Part shown: positions 1 through 6,328 of the stretch, in pieces
Layout of the letters: each line of letters opens with the position of its first letter
Position numbering within the stretch: the first letter of the stretch is position 1
Assembly (NCBI GenBank): GCA_029824495.1
Contig: JALGXY010000453.1
Location: 1 to 6,328 of the forward strand
Source of the DNA: Fimbriimonadia bacterium
GTDB lineage: Bacteria; Armatimonadota; Fimbriimonadia; Fimbriimonadales; Fimbriimonadaceae
Reading direction: 5' to 3'
DNA length: 6,328 nt
The notes under the pieces: model-generated
What the model was told of the DNA's origin: nothing
The model's input: only the letters and a program-made list of their open reading frames with translations
The model's database searches: none
Translations under genes and position numbers: made by a program

Positions 1-83
1 CAATGCTCAGTTCGCCGCAGGTGCCCAACCGCACGAATGACGACACGAGCATCGCGGCGATTATAGCGAGGGGTGATTCCTGA
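1..83 (+). CDS. C-terminal tail of a probable PP2C-type Ser/Thr phosphatase (5' end outside window)
   Basis: An open frame with codons starting at base 3 runs in from the left edge and stops at TGA 81-83. The last 26 residues include NDDTSIAAIIARGDS. The DD followed by a short hydrophobic strand resembles the end of PP2C (PPM) phosphatases, where an acidic pair that helps bind metal precedes the last beta-strand. The stop overlaps the ATG of the downstream kinase by one base (TGATG), so the two genes are almost certainly co-transcribed and translationally coupled. PP2C enzymes are the usual partners of COG4248/YegI-type kinases (E. coli PphC/YegI), which supports the call independently. Only the tail is visible, so the catalytic core cannot be assessed; the family call rests on one motif plus gene order. 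Confidence 0.6.
   Translation, partial: MLSSPQVPNRTNDDTSIAAIIARGDS
69..75 (+). promoter_or_regulatory. Shine-Dalgarno site for the kinase, inside the phosphatase reading frame
   Basis: AGGGGTG lies seven bases before the ATG at 83, and the six bases GGTGAT (72-77) match the 3' part of the consensus SD. It fixes 83 as the kinase start. Because it sits in the last codons of the upstream phosphatase, ribosomes finishing that gene can restart directly on the kinase. Confidence 0.6.
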
Positions 84-2047
84 TGCCTGTCTCTCGTCTC
101 GCGTCCAGCGGTAAGGAGATTGAGCTTGGACGGCTGGTGGGCAGAGGCGGCGAGGGCAGTGTCTATCGCGTGCCAGGGAACGACAATATTGTCGCCAAGA
201 TTTACGCTGACAAGGATGACTGCGAGTCTCAGCGAGTCAAGGTCGCTCACTTTTCTGGAATGTCTGATTCGGAGGAGCTTCGCGAAATCGCTGCCTGGCC
301 CATCGACTGGATACAGGATGAGAGCGGAGACTGCATCGGGTTTACGATGGACTATCTGCGCGGCTGGCAGCCGCTCTTTTCGTCCTATCAGATTCGGACG
401 AGAATGCGACGCTTCCCACAGGCGAACTTTGCGTTTCTGGTCAGAGCCGCACGGAATCTCGCCGCGAGCGTCCACCGAATTCATGTTTCGGGCCTGGTCG
501 TCGGCGATCTCAATGAGTCGAACACACTGATCGATGGGCGCGCGATGGTCAAGCTGATCGACACCGACAGCATCCAGGCGAAGATCGACGGCAGGGTCTA
601 TCCGTGCGGTGTGGCGAAGACAGAGCTCCTGGCTCCCGAGCTGCACAACAGCTCTCTCGATAACTTTGAACGCCGGCCTGAGCATGATCTTTTCCCACTG
701 GCGGTCCTGATCTTCCAGATTCTCGTGCTCGGGCGACATCCGTTTGCCGGTCGCCAGCGTGAAGGAATCGACCAGAGCCTCGAAGTCGGGATTCAGAAGG
801 GCGACTATGCCTTCAGCGAAGTGAGGGATACGCCGGTCGATCCTCCTCCAGGACTCGATATCTCCTGGCTGCCACCAAAGGTGCGTGACATGTTCGAGAG
901 AGCATTTGATCCTCGCTCGAAGGCTCGACCAAGCGCTGAGGACTGGTATGAGGTTTTGAAGGTGCTTGAGGGCGACATGGCGACCTGTCGGCACAGCTCA
1001 GCACACAAACACTGGTCCGGCATTGATGAGTGTCCGTGGTGCCCTCTTGAGTCCAAGTGGAATGTCACTCTGTATGGTGCAGATTTTGGGAGCCGAGCCG
1101 GCAGCGTCGTCGTTGATGATGACCTTCATGCAGTCTGGGACAGGATCGAGACGATCTCGATTCCCAACACGGTCGCACTGCCAGATCTCCCTGAGATTGC
1201 CCAAACCGAGGCCCGGAAGACTCCCTTGTTCAAGAAACTGGGTGGGCTGCTCTATCGATCGCGCTACTTCTTGATTTTGCTGGCCGCTCATGCTGCGGCA
1301 CTGACCAGCTCGGAGCCGGTTCTGGGGACGGTGGTTCTATCCTCGCTGATCGTCCTTTCCTCACTGATCTGGTTCAGTGGTGTTACAACGGAAAGGCGCG
1401 CACTTACAACCGAGGTTCAAGGCCTGATGAGCGAGTATGCCGGCCTGGCCAACAACTGGCGTTTGAGAGGCGGCCAAGGCGACTTTGTGAGATACAAGAG
1501 TGAGGTTGAGATGCTCAAAGATCGTGCGCTGATCACTCCTCAAAAGCTTGAAGATCTCAGGCTGATGCAGCTCCGCCGATCCTACGGCTCGCACCTCAAG
1601 ATCTTCCTTCGAAAGTACACGATTATGGCTGCAGACATCTCGTCGGCTGGCGCTGAACTGAAGCGACGCCTGGTGCAGGCGGGGATCAGGACGGCTGCAG
1701 ACATTACGCCACAAAGCCTGGCTGGCAAGTCGTTTGTGCGCCCAGAGATCAGCGCCCAGCTCTTGGAATGGCGGGATCGCTTGGAGGCGCAATACTGGGC
1801 ATCGACGCATCATGCTTTGACCAGTGAGCAACAGAAGGAGATCGCCGATCACGTGAAGCGCGAACACGTCGAGATCTACAAGAAGCTGCAGACCGCAGAG
1901 AAGGAGCTGAAGAGCCTCTCTGAGGATACGATCCAATCACAGGAGAACATCCAGGGCCGGGTCGCCGAGCTCTCCGCACGGCTGAAGCTGCTGGGGCCGG
2001 ATATTGCAGCCTGCGAAAAGACCTCCGGCCCGATACGGCTCAGCTAG
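83..2047 (+). CDS. YegI/COG4248-like membrane protein kinase with zinc-ribbon and helix-hairpin-helix-like regions
   Basis: This 654-residue protein is a probable Ser/Thr kinase. Residues 16-295 carry the Hanks fold: a glycine-rich loop GRGGEGSV (20-27), a VAK lysine (Lys39), a catalytic loop GDLNESN (Asp142, Asn147), an IDTDS metal-binding segment in place of DFG (Asp160), an APE motif (184-186), the subdomain IX Asp202 and the subdomain XI Arg282 in RPSAEDW. Next comes a Cys/His cluster (Cys302, His304, Cys317, Cys320 in CPWC) that looks like a zinc ribbon. Two hydrophobic helices at about 395-431 form a membrane hairpin. Residues about 515-570 (AGIRTAADI, LLEWRDRLE) resemble the helix-hairpin-helix part of COG4248, and 583-633 is a likely coiled coil. 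Length and order match E. coli YegI. All kinase catalytic residues are present, so activity is expected. The target is unknown. The stop overlaps the convergent permease stop. Confidence 0.85.
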   Translation: MPVSRLASSGKEIELGRLVGRGGEGSVYRVPGNDNIVAKIYADKDDCESQRVKVAHFSGMSDSEELREIAAWPIDWIQDESGDCIGFTMDYLRGWQPLFSSYQIRTRMRRFPQANFAFLVRAARNLAASVHRIHVSGLVVGDLNESNTLIDGRAMVKLIDTDSIQAKIDGRVYPCGVAKTELLAPELHNSSLDNFERRPEHDLFPLAVLIFQILVLGRHPFAGRQREGIDQSLEVGIQKGDYAFSEVRDTPVDPPPGLDISWLPPKVRDMFERAFDPRSKARPSAEDWYEVLKVLEGDMATCRHSSAHKHWSGIDECPWCPLESKWNVTLYGADFGSRAGSVVVDDDLHAVWDRIETISIPNTVALPDLPEIAQTEARKTPLFKKLGGLLYRSRYFLILLAAHAAALTSSEPVLGTVVLSSLIVLSSLIWFSGVTTERRALTTEVQGLMSEYAGLANNWRLRGGQGDFVRYKSEVEMLKDRALITPQKLEDLRLMQLRRSYGSHLKIFLRKYTIMAADISSAGAELKRRLVQAGIRTAADITPQSLAGKSFVRPEISAQLLEWRDRLEAQYWASTHHALTSEQQKEIADHVKREHVEIYKKLQTAEKELKSLSEDTIQSQENIQGRVAELSARLKLLGPDIAACEKTSGPIRLS

Positions 2048-4887
2048 CCTTTGACAGCACCTGCGAGCATCGCTTCGTGGATCTTCTCCTTGAGAAGCCA
2101 GTAGACGATCAGAACCGGCAGGATGACGATGACCATCGCAGCCATCAGCGCGCCGGCATCACCCAGGTATTGGGCTGTGTTTTGGAGGCTGTCAAGAGCT
2201 CTGGGGAGCGTGAATCGGCTCTCAGTTCGCATCAAGACCAGCGCCAGGTTGTACTCATTCCAGAGGCCGATCACATCGAAGATGGTCACGACAACAAGGC
2301 CTGGTTTTGCCAGCGGCAGCATGATGCTCCAGAAGGAGCGAGCATGTGAGCAGCCGTCCAGCATCGCTGCCTCGTTTAGCTCATCGGGAAGCTGGTGGAA
2401 GAACCCTGTCAATACAAAGACTGTAAAGGGCAGGGAGAACGCGATATAGACGATAGTTAGACCCCACAGGTTATCGTCTAGACCGAGGCTGGCCATCTGC
2501 AGGAACAGTGGAACGATGACGAGGAACTGCGGGAACATCATGCCGCCCAGGAACAGCAGGAAGATTGAGTTTGATCCTCTGAATTTGTACTTGGCAAGCA
2601 CATAGGCCGCCATCGCAGCGATCGGAATCAAGATGAAGATTGTTGCAAAGCTGACCAGCAGAGAATTTGAAAACGCCTTGCCGATGTTTGTTGTGGTCCA
2701 TGCCTCGACAAAGTTGCTGAGCGAGCCCTGTTTGGACTTGCCCTGCGCAAGCGTTGCCTGCTCAGTTAGATCTTCCTTAAGGTCAGGAATATCCTTGTCC
2801 AGTCGATTTCTCAGCGAGGCCGCTTTGCTGGAATCGCCCGAATCGACCGCGGCGATTGCAGCATCGATGTTCCGAGCGTAACCTCTTGATCGTTCGACGA
2901 ACTTCTGCACTTCGCGCAGTTCTGGTGCGTAGACTCTGATTCGAGGAAGCGGGCCGCCCTGTTCGATGAGGACAGCGTCATCGCCGACCCCTTCAAAGAC
3001 AGGATCTTCTGTCATCGCTCGAATCTGGTCAGCAACAACCTGCATTTCAGAGGTGGAGCTGGGGAGTGAATCGGGGATGTCCTCGATGTACCCAAACACC
3101 TGCTCGGATGCGACCCCAAGATGAGCGGCTCTTTCGCCCAGTTCACTGGGCATCGACCAGGGGCTCTGTTGAATCTCCTTTGTGGTTTTCAGCGAGTTGA
3201 GGCCCATCCAAGCGATGGGGAAGATGACACCGGCGATAAAGAGGCTGAGCCAGGCGTAGTTCAGGCCCTTGCGGACATGTTCTGCTCTCGCCTTCGGCAT
3301 CAGCTGCATCCACAAGGAGACAAATGTGATGAGTGAGATGCCTGCAACAACAAACAGAATCTGCACGACCGTCCAGGGAAGACGAGTATCTGGCTGCGTG
3401 ATGACATCTGCTTCAGGAATTTCAGATCTAGCCTTAAAGAACCTGATTTCACTTAGAGCTGGAGTCGCATCTCTTCTGTATCGTGTCGAGTTGTCTGCAC
3501 TGCCGGCTTCGGCTGGAATCGCGAAGAGAAATTCGATCAGGTGTTCATCGTTAGGCAGGGTGTAGATGATCCCAGCATAGTCTTCTGAACCTGTTGTCTC
3601 GTTGGGCCATGATTTGAGCTCATGGCTGACAAATCCGATCGCTGATTTTCGCTCATTTACCAGCTCATCGATCGAGTAGGTTCTTGGCAGATAGGAGAAG
3701 CCTAAAGCTGCGAGAGTCGGTACGAGAGCAGCAAGCATCACCAGCGCCCAGCGCTTTCTTGAACTCTGTTCTAAGCTACGTGATCTCAGTGCTGTTTTGG
3801 CCTTGACCGGTCTGGTCTTTCGCTTAAACGTCTTCGTCATCCAGCCGCCAAGCGCATTAAGCTTGGCGCCCAAAAAGGCGAAAGATTTTTGAAGCCAGGA
3901 TTTCGTGCTCTCAATCGGGTCGTGGCCAAATGCGACCACCACAAGTCCGGTGATGACCATCGCTGCGACAAAGTTGACCACTCCGATTGCTGTGGCTTCG
4001 CCGTAGAAGCTGTCGGGAGAGAAGCCTCGTTTGTAGAGGTAGCTGAGAGTGACCTCTGTAGCGCCGTCTGGGCCGCCGTTGGTCATCAGTCGAACCAGTG
4101 CAAAGGTGTTCATCACCGCGATCACGATATGGATCACGACGATGCGGCGGACAGACCAGAGCAGCGGCCAGGTGATGCGCCAGAAACGGAACAGACCCTT
4201 GGCGCCATCAAGAGCAGCGGCCTCTTTGACCTCCTCCGGAATCGACCTGATACCGGCAGCCAACACCATGATGTAGAAGCCGAGCGCGTACCAGACAAAT
4301 GAGAGCCCGACGGCCGTGAGAGCCGAGTCAGGCGAACCCAAGATGCCGAGCGTAAAGTCGATGCCAGGCACTTCCCAACCAAGGTTTTCGAGCGTAGGCT
4401 GGATGATGCCGAGCTTTGGATTGAAGATGAACTTCCAGAGCATCGCGACCACGACGAGCGAGATCACATGCGGGAAGAGATAGACGGCACGAAGAAACTT
4501 GCCAAAGCGTGAGTCCTCTTGAGAGGCATGGGCGATCAGCATCGCCGCAACGAGGATTACGCCTAGCGAGAAGACCAGCAGCCAGACGTTGTTGACTAGA
4601 GACTGATAAAAGCCTTTGTCATCAAACAGCTTTTGGAAGTTCTCAAGGCCGATGAACTCCTTCTTCTCAGAAAGGCCGGTAAATCGATAGGTTGAGAGCC
4701 GGAATGACTGCAGCAGGGGCAGGAGGACGAATCCGGCATAGAGAAGCAGAGCCGGCAGCAGGTAAACAAACGCGAAGCGCCCTCGCGCAGTTCTAATCCA
4801 CTCGAAAGGGCCTGGACGGTTAGAGAAGGCACCCGAGTTTTCGGGTGCCTTCTTGTCTTCGTTATCAGGAGTTGTGATCCTACTCAA
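2044..4887 (-). CDS. Fused MalF-MalG-type (NgcFG-like) carbohydrate ABC transporter permease
   Basis: This protein would form the whole membrane channel of a CUT1 sugar importer in one chain of 947 residues, about three times a normal permease. Numbering is from TTG 4887. The MalF-like half has six predicted membrane helices (first at about 37-60) and an EAA loop, EEVKEAAALDGAKG (218-231). A basic cytoplasmic linker (about 325-379) follows. Then comes an extra helix (380-399), an outside segment of about 105 residues and another helix (506-529). The MalG-like half starts at about 544; its first outer loop is enlarged to about 160 residues (566-724), and its EAA loop is DELNEAAMLDGCSHA (835-849). 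This gives 14 helices with inside-positive charges. The start is uncertain: no ATG, GTG or TTG lies between the upstream gene's stop and the first helix. The candidates are TTG 4887 (8-base overlap) and GTG 4950 (71-base overlap, 968 residues), neither with a clear SD. I chose the smaller overlap. Confidence 0.85.
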   Translation of the reverse strand: MSRITTPDNEDKKAPENSGAFSNRPGPFEWIRTARGRFAFVYLLPALLLYAGFVLLPLLQSFRLSTYRFTGLSEKKEFIGLENFQKLFDDKGFYQSLVNNVWLLVFSLGVILVAAMLIAHASQEDSRFGKFLRAVYLFPHVISLVVVAMLWKFIFNPKLGIIQPTLENLGWEVPGIDFTLGILGSPDSALTAVGLSFVWYALGFYIMVLAAGIRSIPEEVKEAAALDGAKGLFRFWRITWPLLWSVRRIVVIHIVIAVMNTFALVRLMTNGGPDGATEVTLSYLYKRGFSPDSFYGEATAIGVVNFVAAMVITGLVVVAFGHDPIESTKSWLQKSFAFLGAKLNALGGWMTKTFKRKTRPVKAKTALRSRSLEQSSRKRWALVMLAALVPTLAALGFSYLPRTYSIDELVNERKSAIGFVSHELKSWPNETTGSEDYAGIIYTLPNDEHLIEFLFAIPAEAGSADNSTRYRRDATPALSEIRFFKARSEIPEADVITQPDTRLPWTVVQILFVVAGISLITFVSLWMQLMPKARAEHVRKGLNYAWLSLFIAGVIFPIAWMGLNSLKTTKEIQQSPWSMPSELGERAAHLGVASEQVFGYIEDIPDSLPSSTSEMQVVADQIRAMTEDPVFEGVGDDAVLIEQGGPLPRIRVYAPELREVQKFVERSRGYARNIDAAIAAVDSGDSSKAASLRNRLDKDIPDLKEDLTEQATLAQGKSKQGSLSNFVEAWTTTNIGKAFSNSLLVSFATIFILIPIAAMAAYVLAKYKFRGSNSIFLLFLGGMMFPQFLVIVPLFLQMASLGLDDNLWGLTIVYIAFSLPFTVFVLTGFFHQLPDELNEAAMLDGCSHARSFWSIMLPLAKPGLVVVTIFDVIGLWNEYNLALVLMRTESRFTLPRALDSLQNTAQYLGDAGALMAAMVIVILPVLIVYWLLKEKIHEAMLAGAVKG
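3846..3868 (-). repeat. Inverted repeat in the permease inter-domain linker
   Basis: CGCCAAGC (3846-3853) and GCTTGGCG (3861-3868) form a perfect 8-bp stem with a 7-base loop. It falls in the basic linker between the two permease halves, just ahead (on the coding strand) of an internal ATG at 3840-3838. No T-run follows, so it is not a terminator. It may be chance or a remnant of a former gene boundary. Confidence 0.3.
4824..4853 (-). terminator. Terminator-like hairpin between binding-protein stop and permease core (possible attenuator)
   Basis: On the transcribed (minus) strand the sequence is AGAAGGCACCCGA, loop AAAC, TCGGGTGCCTTCT: a perfect 13-bp GC-rich stem with a 4-base loop. It begins 26 bases after the binding-protein stop. 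The following bases (CTAACC) are not a U-run, so termination would be partial at best. The hairpin also lies inside the permease frame (residues 12-22 counted from TTG 4887), so translating ribosomes would melt it. Such intercistronic hairpins are known in sugar-transport operons (for example malE-malF), where they help keep binding protein in excess over permease; that role here is inference. Confidence 0.45.
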
Positions 4888-6205
4888 CTGTGTGCTTGAT
4901 GATGCTCTCGTCGTTGCGTGTCTCTTCTGCCTTGGCTTCAATGCGCTCACAGAAGGTTTCAGCGTCGATGTCGCCTGCCAACAGTGCAGACATTGAGTTG
5001 GATGCTTCTTCAGCCAGTGCCGGGTACCAGAATCGGTACTCGGAGTGCCATTTCACTTTCGCTTGCTCGAACAGCCTTGCAGGTGTTTCGAGATACGGGG
5101 CATAGACGGCATCGTCCAGACCGGTGATCGACATGAGGGTGCCTTTCTCTTCAACGAACTGTCGGGCTTTGTCTTTCGATGTGATGTACTTGTAGTAATC
5201 AACACCCAACTGCTTGTTTTTTGCATCCGAGGGGATGATGAACGGCTCAATAGCCACCATCAGTGCACTCGGGTCACCCTTGCCATCGGCATACGGCGGG
5301 GGAAGCATAAATTCTGCAACCAGTCCTGTTGGCCAAGCGCCAGCCATTTCGGCGTAGAACCAGGTTCCAACCGGAACCATCGCAGCATTGCCCTTCAAGA
5401 ACTCGGTCTCCGAGGCGATGTGATCCATTGCGAGCGAACCCTCAAGGAAGAACCCTGAATCGCGAAGAAGCTCAACAGACTGCGCAGCTTTGAGCATGTG
5501 CTCGGATTTCCATGCCCCTGGCACCAGACCCTGGCAGTCATTCCACGCATCGATGCCGCCAGAGCTGATCACCCAGGGGTAGATGAAACCGTAAAGCATG
5601 TAGTACGGATATTGACCTTGGTAGGTGAGCGGCGCAATGCCCTCAGCTTGCATTTTCGGGCCGAGTTCAAGAAGCTCTTCAAATGTGGAGGGCATTGTCC
5701 AGCCCTTCTCTTCGAACAGTGTCTGGTTGTACCACCAGCCATTTAGGTTCACATGGAACGGCATCAAATACTGCTTGCCGTCGTGCTGGCCGAGCTTCAT
5801 CAGATCAGGATCGAATGTATCGCGCCAGGTGCCGCTGTCTTCACCATAGGCAGGCTGGTCAAGATAGTCGTCCATCGGCTCAATCTTTCCGTCGTAGACG
5901 AGAGCCCAGTAATCCATGCCCCAGCCGGGCCAGGCCACATCTGGGGGTGTGCCAGCTACAAAGTCTGGGCGCAGTCGATCCCACATTCGGGGATCGCCTT
6001 CGACTTCAGAACCAGCCAGGCCTCGCTCTTCGGCAAAGTCCTCTGCAGTATCCTCAAAGAAGTCGTGGCCATAGCCACCAGAGAACACCTTGACTGTGAG
6101 CGTTTCACCGCTGCCTTTCGACTCCTCACCACCGTTGTTGCAGCCTGCCATCATAGCCAGAGCCGCCACGCCAGAGATGATCCAAATGAACCGGTTTCCT
6201 CTCAT
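4880..6205 (-). CDS. NgcE-like carbohydrate ABC transporter solute-binding lipoprotein (CUT1 family)
   Basis: This 441-residue extracytoplasmic binding protein should capture a sugar and deliver it to the fused permease coded just downstream. The N-terminus has a lipoprotein signal: MRGNR, a hydrophobic core, then the lipobox MAGC with lipidated Cys22. The mature part shows the SBP_bac_1 pattern: LRPDFVAGTPPDV (79-91), a middle segment YQGQYPYYMLYGF (195-207) and the GNAAMVPVGTW signature (272-282). GGYGHDF near the mature N-terminus, the RPxFxxGxPPD motif and YxGxYPYY recall NgcE-type N-acetylglucosamine/chitobiose-binding proteins. I recognise this from memory, so the substrate remains tentative. 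The start at 6205 puts the signal peptide at the N-terminus and has an SD (AGGA) seven bases upstream. The frame stays open to an ATG at 6271, but that start would add 22 polar residues ahead of the signal and overlap the divergent gene. The gene ends CACACAGTTGAGTAG and overlaps the chosen permease start. Confidence 0.88.
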   Translation of the reverse strand: MRGNRFIWIISGVAALAMMAGCNNGGEESKGSGETLTVKVFSGGYGHDFFEDTAEDFAEERGLAGSEVEGDPRMWDRLRPDFVAGTPPDVAWPGWGMDYWALVYDGKIEPMDDYLDQPAYGEDSGTWRDTFDPDLMKLGQHDGKQYLMPFHVNLNGWWYNQTLFEEKGWTMPSTFEELLELGPKMQAEGIAPLTYQGQYPYYMLYGFIYPWVISSGGIDAWNDCQGLVPGAWKSEHMLKAAQSVELLRDSGFFLEGSLAMDHIASETEFLKGNAAMVPVGTWFYAEMAGAWPTGLVAEFMLPPPYADGKGDPSALMVAIEPFIIPSDAKNKQLGVDYYKYITSKDKARQFVEEKGTLMSITGLDDAVYAPYLETPARLFEQAKVKWHSEYRFWYPALAEEASNSMSALLAGDIDAETFCERIEAKAEETRNDESIIKHTVE

Positions 6206-6212
6206 AACTGAG

Positions 6213-6216
6213 TCCT
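6213..6216 (-). promoter_or_regulatory. Shine-Dalgarno site fixing the binding-protein start
   Basis: On the minus strand AGGA stands seven bases before the ATG at 6205. This, with the signal peptide starting at that Met, decides in favour of 6205 over the upstream in-frame ATG at 6271. Confidence 0.5.
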
Positions 6217-6219
6217 GAC

Positions 6220-6248
6220 ATTCTACACTTGAAACAAGCTGATGACAC
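6220..6248 (-). promoter_or_regulatory. Candidate sigma-70-type promoter for the transporter operon
   Basis: On the minus strand GTGTCA (6248-6243, 4 of 6 to consensus) and TAGAAT (6225-6220, 5 of 6) are separated by 17 bases. The -35 element overlaps the first codons of the divergent prepilin gene. The predicted leader would be only about seven bases, with the SD at the very 5' end, which weakens the case. No operator is evident. Confidence 0.2.
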
Positions 6249-6328
6249 CGAAAACTGACCGACTTCAACAAGAACAGGCCTTCACCTTGATTGAACTGCT
6301 CGTTGTGATCGCAATCATTGCGATTTTG
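6242..6328 (+). CDS. N-terminus of a prepilin-like (type II pseudopilin / type IV pilin) protein, cut by the window edge
   Basis: Twenty-nine codons are visible. A 13-residue charged leader (MTPKTDRLQQEQA) is followed by FTLIELLVVIAIIAIL, the prepilin cleavage/methylation motif: cleavage before Phe14, Glu at +5 of the mature protein, and a hydrophobic helix that spans the membrane and packs in the fibre. Position -1 is Ala rather than the usual Gly; Ala there is common in Phycisphaerae proteins of this class. An in-frame TGA at 6230-6232 leaves ATG 6242 as the only normal start; no strong SD precedes it. Planctomycetes carry many such proteins (DUF1559 and relatives), mostly of unknown function, so the subfamily cannot be told from this fragment. 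It is transcribed away from the sugar-transport operon. Confidence 0.85.
   Translation, partial: MTPKTDRLQQEQAFTLIELLVVIAIIAIL

Noticed and set aside
1361..1936. 191-codon open frame antisense to the kinase
   Set aside because: It lies wholly within a well-supported kinase gene, and its product shows no domain, signal or plausible composition. It is a shadow of the sense codons.
2037..2049. GGCT-CAGCT-AGCC mini-hairpin followed by TTT at the convergent stops
   Set aside because: A 4-bp stem is too weak to be called a terminator.
3838..3840. Internal ATG as a separate start for the MalG half
   Set aside because: No SD precedes it, and the frame continues unbroken from the MalF half with consistent topology. 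Secondary internal initiation cannot be excluded but is not supported.
3889..4302. 137-codon + strand frame opposite the permease
   Set aside because: The His/Asp-rich product is the reverse complement of membrane-helix codons and has no recognisable fold.
5753..6211. 152-codon + strand frame opposite the binding protein
   Set aside because: It is entirely antisense to a clear lipoprotein gene, with no domain or start signal of its own.
6206..6271. N-terminal extension of the binding protein to ATG 6271
   Set aside because: It would put 22 polar residues ahead of the lipoprotein signal and overlap the prepilin gene. The Met at 6205 has an SD and starts the signal peptide.

Overview
The window looks like chromosomal DNA of a planctomycete, probably of the Phycisphaerae. 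The clearest hint is the gene fragment at the right edge: a short leader followed by A|FTLIELLVVIAIIAIL, the prepilin-type N-terminus that is very abundant in that group. Base composition is moderate and coding density is very high. There is no intergenic stretch over 300 bases, and no RNA gene, CRISPR array or mobile element is visible.

Left module (1-2047, + strand). The tail of a probable PP2C-type protein phosphatase ends in TGATG, so its stop shares one base with the start of a 654-residue protein kinase. That kinase has an N-terminal Hanks-type domain, a Cys/His zinc-ribbon-like segment, a two-helix membrane hairpin, a helix-hairpin-helix-like region and a C-terminal coiled coil. This matches the COG4248 / E. 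coli YegI architecture. Kinases of this class are commonly coded with a PP2C phosphatase and a TerY-like vWA protein (the TerY-P triad). Two of the three members are visible here; the third, if present, lies left of the window.

Middle and right module (2044-6205, - strand). A two-gene carbohydrate uptake operon reads leftward: a solute-binding lipoprotein of the CUT1 family, resembling NgcE-type N-acetylglucosamine/chitobiose-binding proteins, then one very long permease. The permease joins a MalF-like and a MalG-like half in a single reading frame. Each half has its own EAA loop. An extra two-helix module and two large extracytoplasmic segments lie around the junction. No ATPase gene is present, so the transporter must use one encoded elsewhere, as NgcEFG/MsiK-type systems do. 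A perfect 13-bp terminator-like hairpin lies just after the binding-protein stop codon, inside the first codons of the permease. It could set the ratio of binding protein to permease.

The two modules converge and share the tetranucleotide CTAG, which gives a TAG stop on each strand. At the right edge, a prepilin-like gene runs divergently from the transporter operon with only 36 bases between the two starts.
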